From Hymenolepis diminuta (taxonomy: Eukaryota > Platyhelminthes > Cestoda > Cyclophyllidea > Hymenolepididae): a DNA stretch of 64,000 nucleotides. The stretch spans positions 1,524,979 through 1,588,978 of the forward strand of contig CAADRB010000032.1 in assembly GCA_900708905.1 (NCBI GenBank), in the 5' to 3' direction. A program made the position numbers and the translations under genes. Shown one piece after another: positions 1 to 14,000 of this stretch (the first letter of the stretch is position 1; each line of letters begins with the position of its first letter). The notes beneath the pieces were generated by a model that searched no databases, was not told the origin of the DNA, and saw nothing but the letters and a program-made list of their open reading frames with translations.

Positions 1-1956
1 ACATGGTGTAATAAGCTCACGTTTTTCAGAGTGAACTCTAATAGTATTAAAAATTCTGCAATTACTTAAATTTTCATATGCGTTTGCTATCTTATCACTG
101 ATGTCCTTCTTAGCTATGATAGTTTTTACTCTGAATTTAAACGATTTAATTTCGAGTTTCGTACATCCCCATTACTACCTAATGGTATGAAATATTTAAT
201 TATTATTATCCACAAGAGTACGAAATGTGGGTAACACTTAAAACCAGTTAACAGAAAGTCCAACATATGCAAAGGGGGGGGGGGGCGGAATGAAAAATGA
301 TTCTGAGGGCAGCGTCTGGGTATCAAAGAGTTTTGTTACATTCATTTTTTGGAATAGCTCACATTCCAAAATTTAAATTTTATGATTTTGTTCTCCTAGA
401 TTGTATTAAATACTTGTCTTCAATCTTCAGCACTTATCAACCGATATTGTTTAATCAAAAAGGGTCAATCGTGCCACTTTAATTTATGTTTTTGCTCCAA
501 TGGTTGGGAAAACAGAATGAGTTACGTGATATTTATGATAGTATTTTACAATAATTATTAACACTTCACTTGGTAACTCTGCAACATGACCGTTGTACAC
601 TTCAAGCATTTGTATTATTATACTACGATTAGACTTTAAATAATATACACCCCTCATTAATATGCCCCTTTTTGCAAGATTCCATTTGTCAGGACATTCA
701 GAAACACATTCATTTACTACCCGTTTCACAAATGTAGGAGATTCTTAGGTCGGTAAATTTTCCCTTGTTAACTTGATAAATTTCAGCACTAGAATATAAA
801 AACGTCTATTTTTAATATACCACTTGTTTCCGTGAAGTTAAAATACGCACAAGGGGGGCTTGATCTCATCCTTGATATTATTTGAAAGCAAACAACATTT
901 AAAATATCGTGGTTAGAAATAAAGTGGCTTTGGTTAGACTTCAAATAAAAGATATAACTTTCGCCAGTGTCGCATTGTTCAACGTGCTCGCGTGCCATGT
1001 CAAAGGTCATCGCCGTAATTTAGCCAACAATATTTCTTTCTAAACAGTTGAATTCGTCATATAATAATTTTACAATACTATTGCATTATAACCCATGGCA
1101 GTGCAAAACAATTTTTACAAATTCTTGTTGTGGGATGGTGTCCGATTTCGGGAAATAAAAACAAGTTACCCAGTTAGGGAAAATGACTTTCTGCTCCTCA
1201 TTAGGGATGCACTTCACTTTACGATATGCAAACGTTCCAAAGCTCAGTTTTCTTAATTTGGCTGTTGAGTATCTGGACTATTTTTCTGCTTTGACAAACG
1301 TTTTGCTTATGAAATAAATATTTGATAAAGATTTTCATAAAACCGTTTTCTTAACTTTAACAAAGAATGTGTAAATAATTTACCATTCAAGAATTTTTGC
1401 GTTAAGTAGCTGTGCAATCGGGATTTGAAATGGACATAGCGGTATTTTGTTTAATTTTAATCAGATTTGTATGATCATACGGAATGCAAATTTCAAAAAG
1501 ATATTCATTTTTAATCGCTTATAATGTTCCATAAATGGATTCTTTTATTCATACACATGATACAACAAAGGTGATTATTTTTAACTGTGAGGAAGTACTC
1601 AAATAAGGCAGCCGTATATGAACTAGAGGTGGAAGAATTGGCTAAGTAAAGGCAAGGAATAAAGTCTGGATATGAAAGGGTTCTTTACATTTAAATTTTG
1701 GATTCAATTTAATAATTGTATTCTAATCCGCCTTGTCAAAAGAGTTGAATTGAGAGATTTAGATATGATTTAGGGACTTGTGATAATAAAACTTTATTGA
1801 CAAGTTGATCGAATTGTGTAATTGATTATAGCAGTAAATTTGTCCCTTATGAGTTTCAAGATGAGCCGTTAAAAATACCAGACCTCCAGTGGTGGTTCGT
1901 AAATGATCCCTATTTGACTTAGTTTACTCAAAAATAATAATTCGATCTTACTTTAG
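1..1956. other. No gene recognised: upstream intron or flank of the RhoGEF gene
   Basis: AT-rich sequence with only short chance frames. It must be intronic at least next to 1957, because the exon there begins in mid-codon. A run of 12 G at 274-285 is the only notable simple repeat. I could not identify an upstream exon or promoter. Confidence 0.6.
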
Positions 1957-2033
1957 GTCCTGGTGTTTTAATTGAGGAAGTAACTGATGACAATAAGAAG
2001 GATACCGACGTGGCAGAACCAACAGCTTCTGAG
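1957..2033 (+). CDS. RhoGEF exon (first one seen), acidic linker
   Basis: It follows the acceptor TTACTTTAG and ends at GAG before GTATGT. Only one of three frames is open; it starts with two bases completing an upstream codon and reads PGVLIEEVTDDNKKDTD and onward, 25 residues. The segment is acidic and probably disordered, as expected for the linker before the DH domain. It ends in phase 0, matching the next exon. Because it enters in mid-codon it cannot be the start of the gene; I could not find the initiator exon in bases 1-1956. It is the least secure exon, since it has no conserved domain and rests on splice signals and phase. Confidence 0.65.
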
Positions 2034-5000
2034 GTATGTTTGCACCATATCAATTACCGCGCATTTAATTTTATTTAATAAATCAGCTCTTTAAAAATTT
2101 CCGCGCCTTTACAAATGAAAAATGCATAATGGGTGCGCCTTTATTAAATTTTAATATCAAACATCAGATGCATTTATTAACCAAATCGTGACTGTTACTT
2201 TAATTAATTAAGATTTATTTAATTAAATTGGACATTTTCACTTAATTCTCAGAAAATTCAAGCAATCAGATTCATAATTAACACTTGGATTTAGTGAAAA
2301 TGTTTATTAATATAATATGAATTAAATTCAAAATAATGAACCTGTTATTTTAAGCCAAAATGGGTTAATTAAAAGATTTAATAGATTAATTTGTGAGGAG
2401 ACTGCAGTAAGGAAGAACTGCTGAAAGCTAAATTACTTCCGACGGCTTAACTAACTGTTCGTTTAGAGGACGATTTAAACGTTTAAATTAAGACAAAATG
2501 ATTAAACTATCCCTTAATTTGAGCTTTCGACTTGTTTTCAGTTTAGAATGCTAAAGTTTAAAGAAGAGTACATATAAAGACCGGCATAAACAAATGTTTA
2601 GGAGTGAATTTTTGTTGATCGTACTCTGATTTATATGAAATTCTAGCAGTATTAGAGTTAGTAAGATAAAAATTGAACCTCCATTAAACTATCACATGTG
2701 GAAATAGGAGTCTTGCGCCATAGGTTATTATTCTCAATTTAATAGTCATAAATCACAAATGCTCTGAGAGAAAATAAAGAGAGTAGGTGTGTGATTTAAG
2801 CAATGGCACTGACTCAATTTGTTATCCAATTGTCTACGGCAAACGAGAAAACATAAAATTTCAAAACCTCAGGTAGCATCCAAACAAGTAGGGAGAGAAA
2901 GGTAGTTAAATTGTATGTGAAAATTGGAGCAGTAGAAAAGAGAGCTAGGGAAGTGGAATAACTTTACCTTGTCTGAGCTTTAAGACCAATAGTTCATCCG
3001 CTTTCTAATAAGATCTTCTAATCTTTTTGGCATCTTCCTCATATGAAAAGTCAAAACAAACATAAAGTACCCTCTATGGCTAATCTACGTGGGTGCTAAA
3101 CATGGGATATTTCGGTCTATGAAGCATCTAAGTTCAAATTAGTAATCATTTAATAAGTGACCTAATATTTAAAAGGACATTTACCTTGCAACATCTAAAT
3201 TTTAACGCCCAAGTCCAAGGTCAAGTAAACAGTGGATGTTGGCTGCTGTTAAGATGTCATTAAAATTGAGGACACGATTACCCCTCCTACGCCAAGGTTA
3301 GTACAACGTAAATCCCAGATTATGCCCTGTACCCTAATGCACAGAAAATGACCTCAATAGAAGGAATTCCAAATATCAGGCATGTCCTTGATAAAAGATT
3401 AATTTAAAATACGATTAATTTTAAAAAAATATTAAAAAGAATTTTACACAGCCAATTAAGGAGACTCATAATTGAGTCATTGCGCCCTGAGTATAGCAGA
3501 GCAAATAATTTAATTTTGTAAACCATGCAATAGGGAAAAATGTATCTTAAATATGAATATAACGGAAAAGAAATTTTAAATTGCCGATTTATTAACATTC
3601 AAAATATGATTGGTTGAACTATTGATTGCTTATACTTGTTCAGTAACGCTGTATGCAATTATAAAATGATAAATGAATAGGCTGTGGATACTGACGTAAA
3701 GTTTTCTCTTTTATAGCTGAGATAGGCATATTTAAGTATAAAAGTTAGTAGTTATTCGGAGGTCCAAATGAAAGTGAAGGACTAATAGAAGGATTGCACG
3801 CAAATCTTCACACGCTCGTCTGTGAATTTTTGAGGTTATTGGTTAGTTACCCTTCGGTGAACGTTCAATGAGTGGAATGGTCATCGAACTCCTTAAGTTT
3901 GACTAATCAAGAATAGTAGACTAGTTCGAGTTTCACGTCATAGAGGCTCCGTGATGTTACTCCTCTGCACAAGAAGAGAGTTGAAAAAGCCTTCCTAAAA
4001 TTTCTTGGTAGTTATTTTCCTTTAGAAAGATTGGATAAGAATTATCATTCATTTAGTGGCTAAGCTTAGTAGAAAAAAACAGGCCACAGCATTTTTACCT
4101 TGTGGATTGTCGATATTTATATAAAGAATGATATCATACTGTTTTTTCCCTAAGGATGCTATGCCAAATACTTTACACTAAATGATTTATAATGTATTCC
4201 TCCCAAACTTATCTTTCAATCGGAAACAAACTTTGGGTATCCTCACAAATAAGTCAATTATCTACTCAAATATTTACCAAAATCATACATTTAGTGATGC
4301 TGTAATCTCAACGATGCTCGAACTTAATTGATAAAGATCGTCTTTTTGTTTGATAAAAAAAATAGTTCTTTTAGGAGGTGATTAAGTGTCACTAGTTATA
4401 GATTTTATATTTACGGGAAATTCATTTGTCTTTATTAAGTTCTATTAGTGTTCTTTATAAGGTAGTTTAAAAAAACGACGGAGGCATTAACGCAAATTTT
4501 ATGTGAATAACCGAGAGTAAATATTGTTTTTATTTCACCTTCAAATTTAGTGTGCAAGTCGAAAGACTTCTGTTCATTCCGTATCGAGTGATGCTACTAC
4601 AGAAGACAAGGCTGTTATAAAAGATACCGAAACAGTTGGTTACAAGAATCAAATTTTGAACCAGTTAGCAACCAAAACAGGTCCCTGTCGAATCGCATGG
4701 TCGGAAATGCCTGAGGTAAAACATATATTACTAATATATTGATACCAGATATTTAGGAAAATTTGTCATACTAAACAAATATTATGAATAGAAAGTGAGC
4801 TTTTTCCTATTTTAAACCAAGACAAGACGATAATCCATTTACGAAAAGTAGGAAGCTGGTCCAATAAGGGTGAAGGGGAGGTTTGGTTAAGCAAAATTAA
4901 AAAGTGATGAATTTTTCAAAATATTCAATTTATTTGAAGTCTGATTTAATCAGAATGTTCTCTTTCTGAACGGGAGATCTAATATTACATTACTATATCA

Positions 5001-8000
5001 TTACTGATGTTACAAACTTTAAATTTTATTATTCGATCCATAGATTCAGGAGACAATTAATGTGAACCATGTTCAAGGTTGGTATCGATGGCTGATTGGT
5101 GATAACATTTCAACACGTGTACGTTTTGTTACTGAGAGTAGTTTATACTGACCAAGGCTATGCAATTCGGATGCCTTCAAATTTGGAAGATAAATAGAAA
5201 TGACAAAGTACTAAGATTCTTTGACAAGGGTCCCTTTTAGATTAGTTCTTTCAATGTAACTCCTAAAAAGGCAATTGTAAAAGACGATTTCAAACTCGAA
5301 GCCAACGGTCTGGAGTTTTTAAAACATTGTTAGGAAGGCTTTCTTGAGCCTTCAACTGCATATTTAACACCAATTAGCCTGCTCCATTCTGATAATTCTA
5401 TTTAAAGCCCAAAATTTGTAAAAATTTTTTCATTAAGAAGAATTGTAATACGAACTGCTTAATTAAATGGTAGACTTAATTTTTTCAGGTTCTTGCTGGA
5501 AATATTATCCCTACGATGACAAGACATGAAATCCAATTACAAGAGGTGAGTTTAATTTAATTTAATATATTTGTTTGGTTATAACGCTAGTATACATTAA
5601 AAAATTTCGGCAAGTCGAAAGGCATCTATGGGGATATAATTTGAGAAACCTTATGGCGGTTTGGCCCTTCGACAAAAATTTATCTGGAACTGCACTACTC
5701 AGTGCCGCTACTTTCTCAAATGTTCTTTCAAAGAAACATGCAATGAGTTTAATTTCATCATGATATGCAATATTTTAACCACTTCGTCTATTTTAAGATT
5801 TAATGTATACAAAAGTTGGCACTTGTAACCCTTGGTGATCACTTATATACTCCGCATTTATCTAATACGATAAAACGACATTTAAAATGAAGAATTTTGT
5901 TTAAATGGAGTTTACATGCGAATGCCTGCGAGAGAAATTTAACTAAAATGATTGAAACGGCCTTCAGCATAGATTTTATTTCTAATCCTTTCGCATTCCT
6001 ATTCGGCATAATTAATTTAAACGCATGTCATTGTTTTATTAGAATAAATTAAATCACTAATCCGTAAAATGCTAATTTTTTCAAGATCATTATCTTTTTG
6101 TAATCCATCTGCAAACTGATATCTAACTAGTATTTGAACTTTATTGAATACTGAATCATTAAAATCGTGCTAAATGAAATATTTTCTTTAACTAAGAAAA
6201 TTGATATTGTTTAAATTTATTAAAAAATTGACAAAATACCTTATTTTAAAGATACATTTTTTAAAAATAAATTGATATTTCATGATAGTTTATTCTCAGT
6301 TCACCAATTCTGTTATGCTTTATTTAGTTCCGTGTTGATAAAATAGGATAATGTTAATTGTGTTAAAATTTTTTAATTGAACGATTTATTGCAGATATTT
6401 TAAAAATCCAAGAAACAATGATATTTACTTAAGGTTTCCGTGTGAAATACCCATTTTTTTGTTTTTCTTTGCTTACAAACCTCTTAACTTCTCAGAGCGG
6501 CAACACGCCATACACAGGCATGTTAAATTCATTTTGTGCTGACATTTCAGGCATGAGACGGGAAATTCCTTTCTTTAACAAACCTTTTCACTTTTAAAAG
6601 CATTGCCTTCGAACACTTTAACTTGAAAAGGAATTTGCCTACCATTTTACCAATGCTACTTACATTTACAGGTAATGAAATCTACAATTTATAAAAGCAA
6701 ATATTGATTAAGAGTTTGGTAGAAGTTGTTTTAATCTATAAAAAACTTTACAGAGAGAATCGCTTACTTTTTATTAATGGGCTATTCAATTTTATCATGT
6801 TTTATTTAAACAGTGGTTGTATGAAAATTTTCTAAACCAACCTTATTAAACCAAACTGGGCTTGTAAAATGATTGATTATTGTTGAACAGAAAAATTAAT
6901 CACTTTAAATACCTTTTAATTTCTTTTATCCACTCCTAAATTTTATTACATGCAGGATTTTGCATAAGTTAAAATTTTCAGTCTAAATAATGGTCTAACT
7001 TATGAGCCGAAAAATCAAATTCGTTTAATCCTGTGTGATACAAATACATTAAGAAAATAATACAGTGAAAGTGTGGCGTAGCGGTACCCATTGGTGCACG
7101 TTCAATGAAATGAATAACCAACTTTCTATTATTGATCAGTGAACAAGTAACTAAATTTCTGCATCCGAACATGGTTCATTGTTAAAGGAGTATTTGAAAA
7201 GGCTTGAAAAGTATTTCCAGTTAGTGATACATTTATTAAACAGTCTCTGAAATTCCAGCTAAGTTAATTGTTTATTATTATTTCAGGCGATGTTTGAAGT
7301 GATAACATCAGAGGCCTCCTACTACAGAAGTTTGCAGGTCCTCATCGAACACTTTTACAGCGCTCCAGAATTCGATTGCTCTAGATCAAGTACTACTAGT
7401 ACAGATAACAGTAGCAGCTGCGCCGATAATGACTCTGAAAGTTCAGTTTTTCCTCCAAATGAATCAAGACAGTCTTCTTCCGGAATCAATACAAGAGCAG
7501 GTTCAATAACTTCTACAACAGATCTTGGCGCATCTGTTGTGAAACCCGCTCTAAGTCCAACTGAAAAACATCACCTGTTTTCCAATGTTTTGCTCATCTG
7601 TATGGCTAGTGAAAGGTAAGTCTGCTTTTTTTAGACAAAATCCCTAAACTCGGCTAACGTTTTAAACCAATTAAACTTACTGCATCCGTTTCAAATAGTA
7701 AGAAACTGGTTCAATTTGTCAAAACTGTCATCAGCATTAAACATTATTGCTTAATCAATATGGTTGGTGTTATAAAGTCACAAATAACTTTAATCAGCTT
7801 CTACAAAAAAACGAAGGGCTACAGATAATAGAAAATGTTTTGTTTTATTTCTACCAGTTACTAAATAATACGAATTTATTGAACAACTTCTTGTGGAATA
7901 ATTACAGTTTTTTGAGAGTTCTTTAACTTTTTAAGTTGATGGTGATAAACATACGCGTCTGTCGACCCAGAGGTCATGAAATCAATGCTTATAAGTATAG

Positions 8001-11000
8001 TCTCAAGGATATCGATTATCTCCGGTCAACGAACTAGGTAGTATAACGCAAGTTTCTCCAGAATATCTTAACATGGCCAAGTTAAGAGCGTGCTGGAGTA
8101 ACAGTTGTTGGTTGCATAAAACACGATAAAGATCCTAGGGGATAAGAGAGATGAGGGACAGGATATGAGAGGGAAGCGTAGGAATCGGGCTTTATAAAGT
8201 TCCATAGAAAAGAGATAGCATAAACGGATGAAATGGTTTCGGAAATCGCTGATAGGGTAAACTGAACTCTAGCAGTGTTCATTCAAGGAATAATTAGGTT
8301 ATTGCACTAATTAAAATAAATTACTTAAGGACACACAATGGCTCGCTTCGGAGAAGCTGAGGTTGCGACAGAGTCAAACATTTCAGGCGCCACATTGATG
8401 TCAAGATAATAAGATCTCAGAGATTAGTGATGACCCGGAAAAAATTTGAAAACGCATAGGAACTCATCCTTCAGATTACTGGTATTTGTCATAATTGGGC
8501 CTGGAATGCTATTTTAATTATTATTTGTCAGTGGAAAATTTAATCTTTTACATTCACAATTCATGTATTCATTAAGCTAGGCTTGACAAGTATGTGGATG
8601 GATAGCATCCTTTCGGTCAAAATTCAGCGATAGATAGAAGTACATATCCCCCTCTCAGTATAAGTACGCAATAACTGAGAAAATGAATGAGTGGAATCGG
8701 AAATAAATGACTTTTAACATACTAAAAAACAAATGTGCTATTAGAATTATGAATCGATGTTAGCAGATAATTTAATAATTGAACCAACTATGTCAATAAG
8801 AGAGTTTGACAGAAAGAAAAATTAATTTATAGGATAATCAAATATATACGTTTAATTATATTAACTATAATGTAATTTGCAATGCTAAACATGCATATTC
8901 ATTTTCTTTTAAGTAAAAAAAGTATTTTTGCAGGATGTAATGAAAAATTTAACTGATTATCGATTTTATATTTAACAAAATTTAATATTTTTAGGAATTT
9001 ATTTAAGATTATTTTAGATCAGCATATGCCCAAATTGGCCCCACACAAAGAAATAATAAAACGTGAAATTTGCTTTACTAACCTTTGGCAGATGGAATTT
9101 TGCAGAAAATGTATACCAACGTTGAATTTTAATTCAAACCAAATTAACATTTAAGCGTAACATTTAACTTCAATTCAACTATTGTTTGGAAACTTATACT
9201 TATTCATAAATGTGTTGATAATTTGGTGTTATACAGTTTTAACCTACTGAAATAGACGTCGAAAGCCGGAACTCAATAATAACACAGAATTAAGCAAATT
9301 TCATCATTTTCCTCAAAATTCTACAAAGCAATGACCTTGTAATTTAGCAAATTTGTAAATAATCAACAATAAATTTGTTAGTGTTACTTTTTCTTGGATA
9401 CATATTATTCATTTTATTCAACGATCGGAAAAAATTTAAGATAATATTTTAGGTAATTTCGAGGATGTGGTTTTCACAATGCTTCCTTAATTTCTATATT
9501 ATTGTTTTATATTTATTTGACAATTTTCTTGATCAATTAAATGAAATTCATTTCATTTTTTAAAAAAAATAACCGACAGGATACATGACAGATCTCTCAT
9601 CAAAGGAATTAATTTTAAAGTATGAATTGGTATTATAATTCAGTTTTTCGCTGAAAAAATATAATTTCTCCTTCTTATTTTAGATTTTTACAAGATCTCG
9701 AAGCGAGATGGTCATCCCAAAAGCCCCTTCTAAATGAAGTTTGTGATTTGATAGTTAAACATGCTGGAAGTGTTCAGTTTGATCCCTATCTCACCTATCT
9801 TCGTAATCAAACATATCAAGTTGCTGCTTACCGTCGACTCAAGTAGGTTAATTAAATTTATTTACTGACAGACTACTGGTTAATAATCACTTAAAATTCA
9901 TGCGTTTGACCTAGTTTCCAATATTATTAATGGTAAGGAAGAGGGAAAAATAAAATTATGGAATTTAGTCCGAGAATTATTGGCCCTTCTAAGTATAAAA
10001 CAGATATTAATCTCTATTTTGTTCTCAAACTTGGCTGATAACGTTCAGAGGCGTCAAGTTTGATATTTGGCAGCTACAGATTAAAAAGAGTTGGTAAATA
10101 TTGGTTGGTTAAATATTCAATTATACTTTTCTGGCTTTCATTCGGTAAACTTGTTCTTGCTCGTTTGAAAGAAGTTGAAACTCGACAAGATTAAAATGAT
10201 AGAGTTTTGCCTTCCATCCTCATTTCATATTTACCAATAGCGCTAAATCAGTTTCTAAAGTGTTCTGGAAGTTAATCTTTAAACTTCTCTTGAATGACTT
10301 TGATTATTTTGCTCTAGCAAAGTGAGGTATTTTTATAGAAATTTGCGGAATTAAAAAATCATTTTGGAGATTTAATGCAGTTGTAAAGTGCAACATCATT
10401 TAATAAATATTGCTGAAATTTAATCAATCGCAACATTAATTTCCCAAAGGCAATTGCACTACTCCAGATATTTTTAATGTTCAAAACAGTTTGAGATTTC
10501 TAAATGGTGTTTTTATTATGAAACGTAATCGCTTAGAATTCTCTTAGGAGAAATTTCCTTCAAGGCAATTGATTTCTGATCAGTTTGTCTTTAGAGATAT
10601 TTATGTATTCGTATATGTTGTATTGTTTTAGAGTAGTCAACGTCAAATATCTCTATACCTATACCTTTTAGTTCTTGTGGACTAAACTTTTTTAGTACTC
10701 AGTTTAAAGGTTGGCGCGATTGGAAAAGTTCGGTCAGGTCATCTAAAATTGGGAAGATGTATTAATCTTAATTAAAATTAATTTTTGTTAGGTTCTAACT
10801 AAGATCTGTGATTTTGAAATAGCTTTAGTTCCAGATTATGCTACTATTTTGTTCGATTGAGTAAAAACTTTAAGATATCTTTTTTAAATATATCAATCTT
10901 AGGGACTACTAAGGTATCACGAACTTTTCAAAATAAGAAAAACGAAAGTTGGCATGAATAGTAGCGCAGTGGGAGGAGAGTAGAGAAAATGAAACTGATA

Positions 11001-14000
11001 GTTCGACGTGGAGAGGTTGATCATACGTCATAACAGTGTGATGGAGAGAAATTGTGAAGGAGCGCAAAACAGAAAGTTAGCAGTTTGACCTGGTTTAAAC
11101 GTCACTCAGTCATTTATTAGTCAATCGTAGACGGACGTCATACCAATCTGACCTGAAGTGACAGTTAGGTCAAGCGGAGCTAAGGGCCATGAACTTGAGC
11201 GTACTACAATTACTTGAAATCAATAGCCTGTAATGACCAATGTGCCTTCCGTTTTCTGCCTTAAAGTTTTTTTCGCTACTTAACTCTCGACCTTTAGCTG
11301 CGAATCCGTTTTCTCACTTATTGGGCTTTACTCACTTGGGCATTTTTGCAGGTTAATGGTTCTATGACAGCTACTATCTCCCTATTCGCTATGAGTAAAA
11401 ATATTCACTTTTCTATTTCCTTTTTGTCCATCTTCCATTTTAAAATAGAGAGGTTTGTAAATCTTTTTATAAGGAACAGTTTGGCTATTTTTTATTAACC
11501 TCATTTGTAAGGTGGAACCTTTCTTACCTTACGGACCTGGTTGAAATCTCAGTAAAGATCTCCTGTATACTTCCTCTTTTAACGTATGAGTTTTATTTCT
11601 TTTTGTATTTTTCTAATCTAATTTGTAGAGGAAACATTAATGCTAAATTCAAAATTATTTCTGCTGTTATTATTTAAAAGTGGTAGTTGCATGAACTAAT
11701 AATAACGTGGAGTGAAAATTGTTGTAAAAATGAGGCAGCAATTATCTGAATCCGGAAGTAAGCACAGTTGCTTCAAAAAGACGATAATTCGAACCGAAAA
11801 TTACCCAACTCCTTTCCTTGTGGCAATTCATGCATCTACTAATTGCGTTTTAAAATATAAAATTTAAGTTTATATGCACTGCAACAAAAATACCATTTCG
11901 AATTTTAAGCATCTCCATCAGATATTGAATCAGAGTATAAATGCATTCAACGTCAAATTATTGCCCAAATTTGATAAAAAGGGTGTTTGTCTAAATCAGT
12001 AGCGTCTGTTTTGTTTTTTGAAAATGCTTGTCAAGTTCAATGGACGTGAGTTGTAAAATTTAAAACACACATACCTCCTGCTTTACAACATGTATGCACA
12101 CACGCTTGCATTGTTTTAAACAATTTGATTTAAATTGCTACAAAATGCAAGCGCAACTGCAAGCCCATGAATTTCAAAGCAGATAAATTGTAACGACTTA
12201 AAAAGAGGAAGAGTGGAATAGATTTTTATTACTCTTATTATATTTAAAGATGCAAATTGTACGTAATTACATTCATCATGGGAAAGAGACCGTAATTCGA
12301 TACTAGTAAAGTCTGAAAAGGGTGAAAGTAAGGGGGAGGGGGAGGATCGAAAAATGTCAAGATGATATTCTTAGTATCTTACAGTTAGGTAGAGCAAGTA
12401 GATGGAATTAGCAAAAATGCTGTAGAAATAGAAAATAATAATCAGAGGTCTCTCAAGTTTTAATAATCTTACCATAAATTTCGATAACAAATTAAATGGG
12501 AGGAAGGAAAGTGAAATATGGAGACTTCATCTTAAGAAGTGAAGATCTCCACCTTCTAGTAATGCATTTGGAATGGGATATTTCCGCCTTGGTATTTGTG
12601 GACGTAAAGAATGGTTGAATACTTGTGCTGAAGGCGAGTTAGCTAGAATGAAATCTAATTTGGTTTGACATGAAATAACATTTCCCTTAATTGGAATTTT
12701 TTTCTAATTTCTTTGATAAATAAGAAGAAATATGTTTGAAATAGTTTAAGTGTAAATGTTAAAGCGGTACTGAGACTCCCATCTTAAAAGGCGGGTTTCA
12801 TTACTTAATAGAAGGCAAGATTGTTAGCTTGTAAAAGTCAACCAAACTGTAATTCACTTAACAATGAACCAAAACTTTCTGCGGTTTCTTTTATTTTAGT
12901 TTACGAGAGGATTTTCAAAAGGCAATAGCTCGAATGCATGCACATCCAGCGGTTGGAAAAAACCGTTTGGACTCCTTCTTGGCCCTTCCAATGCAACGGT
13001 TAACGCGATTGAAGCTCTTAGTAGAAGTGATTCAGAAACTCCAGTCTGTGGTTGCAAGCGACGCTGAGGAAAGAGCAGTTGCCGGTTCAACAGAAACCAT
13101 GACGCCTGGAGCTTCTGACAATTCCCGAAGAATGAAAATCACAAAAGAGCAAATAGAAAATTCCAGTATCGCCTTGAGAGAACTAAAACGGGTATGATTG
13201 TCTCGTTATATTCTTGATTTTTCATGTCCAACTCTGTCACTTGCAGACCGTCTGGAAATTATTACTAGTCGTACACGACATCCAAAATTTTGGTTGCTTG
13301 GAATTTTTTCCCATGAATTTATTAAAAGCTCACAAATTTTAAAATGTTTGTTTACAGCCTTCACTTGTGTTCTTTGCCGGAGAAATGGATTCACTCTTAT
13401 ACTTCGAAACAGCATTTCTTTATGATTGACTTCTAGACTAAAGTGAATTATAGACAATACTTAAAGTTGTATAAAGCATGCTATTACAACAGCTTTTTAG
13501 CCGAGGAGAAAATTTTATCTGCCAAAACTTTTCAAAAAAGTGTTATCGTTCATTAATTTATCAATTAAAAATACTCTTTACGACAAGGGAATAGATTTTA
13601 AGGCCAATCGTTAATTAAAATTTTCAAAAAATGAGTTGGAGGAATTTTTTTACTTGACAAATGGGAGTTTCAGCATTTTCCAAGTTACTGTCTTTAAATG
13701 GCTCCCAATCAAAATATGTAGGAATTTTCTTTTTTCTAATCGCATTTGCAAAGCAGTTTTCAAAAAATTTTAATTATCTCTTAAAATATATTGCGTTTTA
13801 TTTTATTAAAGTAAATTTTACAATTTACAATGGAATCAACCTTCAAAATGCATTTATTTTACTAACAACATAATAATTAATTAAAAACGGGCATAAAAAG
13901 TGTTACCCCAATTGTAGAACATTCATCTGCTGGGCAACTCAGCGCTTCGCGTTCTAAAATTCAAAATTCATAATTCGTCTCATGGATTAGTGACCGATTT

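Larger units (their letters stand above)
7616..9683 (+). other. RhoGEF intron (2.1 kb) with repeat copies
   Basis: GT-AG intron in phase 2. It contains a tRNA-like SINE remnant (about 7936-7990) directly followed by a copy of dispersed repeat R1 (about 8085-8475). The remainder is AT-rich and featureless. Confidence 0.85.

Noticed and set aside
13198..13457. Open frames on both strands just after exon 12900-13191
   Set aside because: They lie in the intron, overlap each other on opposite strands and show no conserved residues or splice fit.
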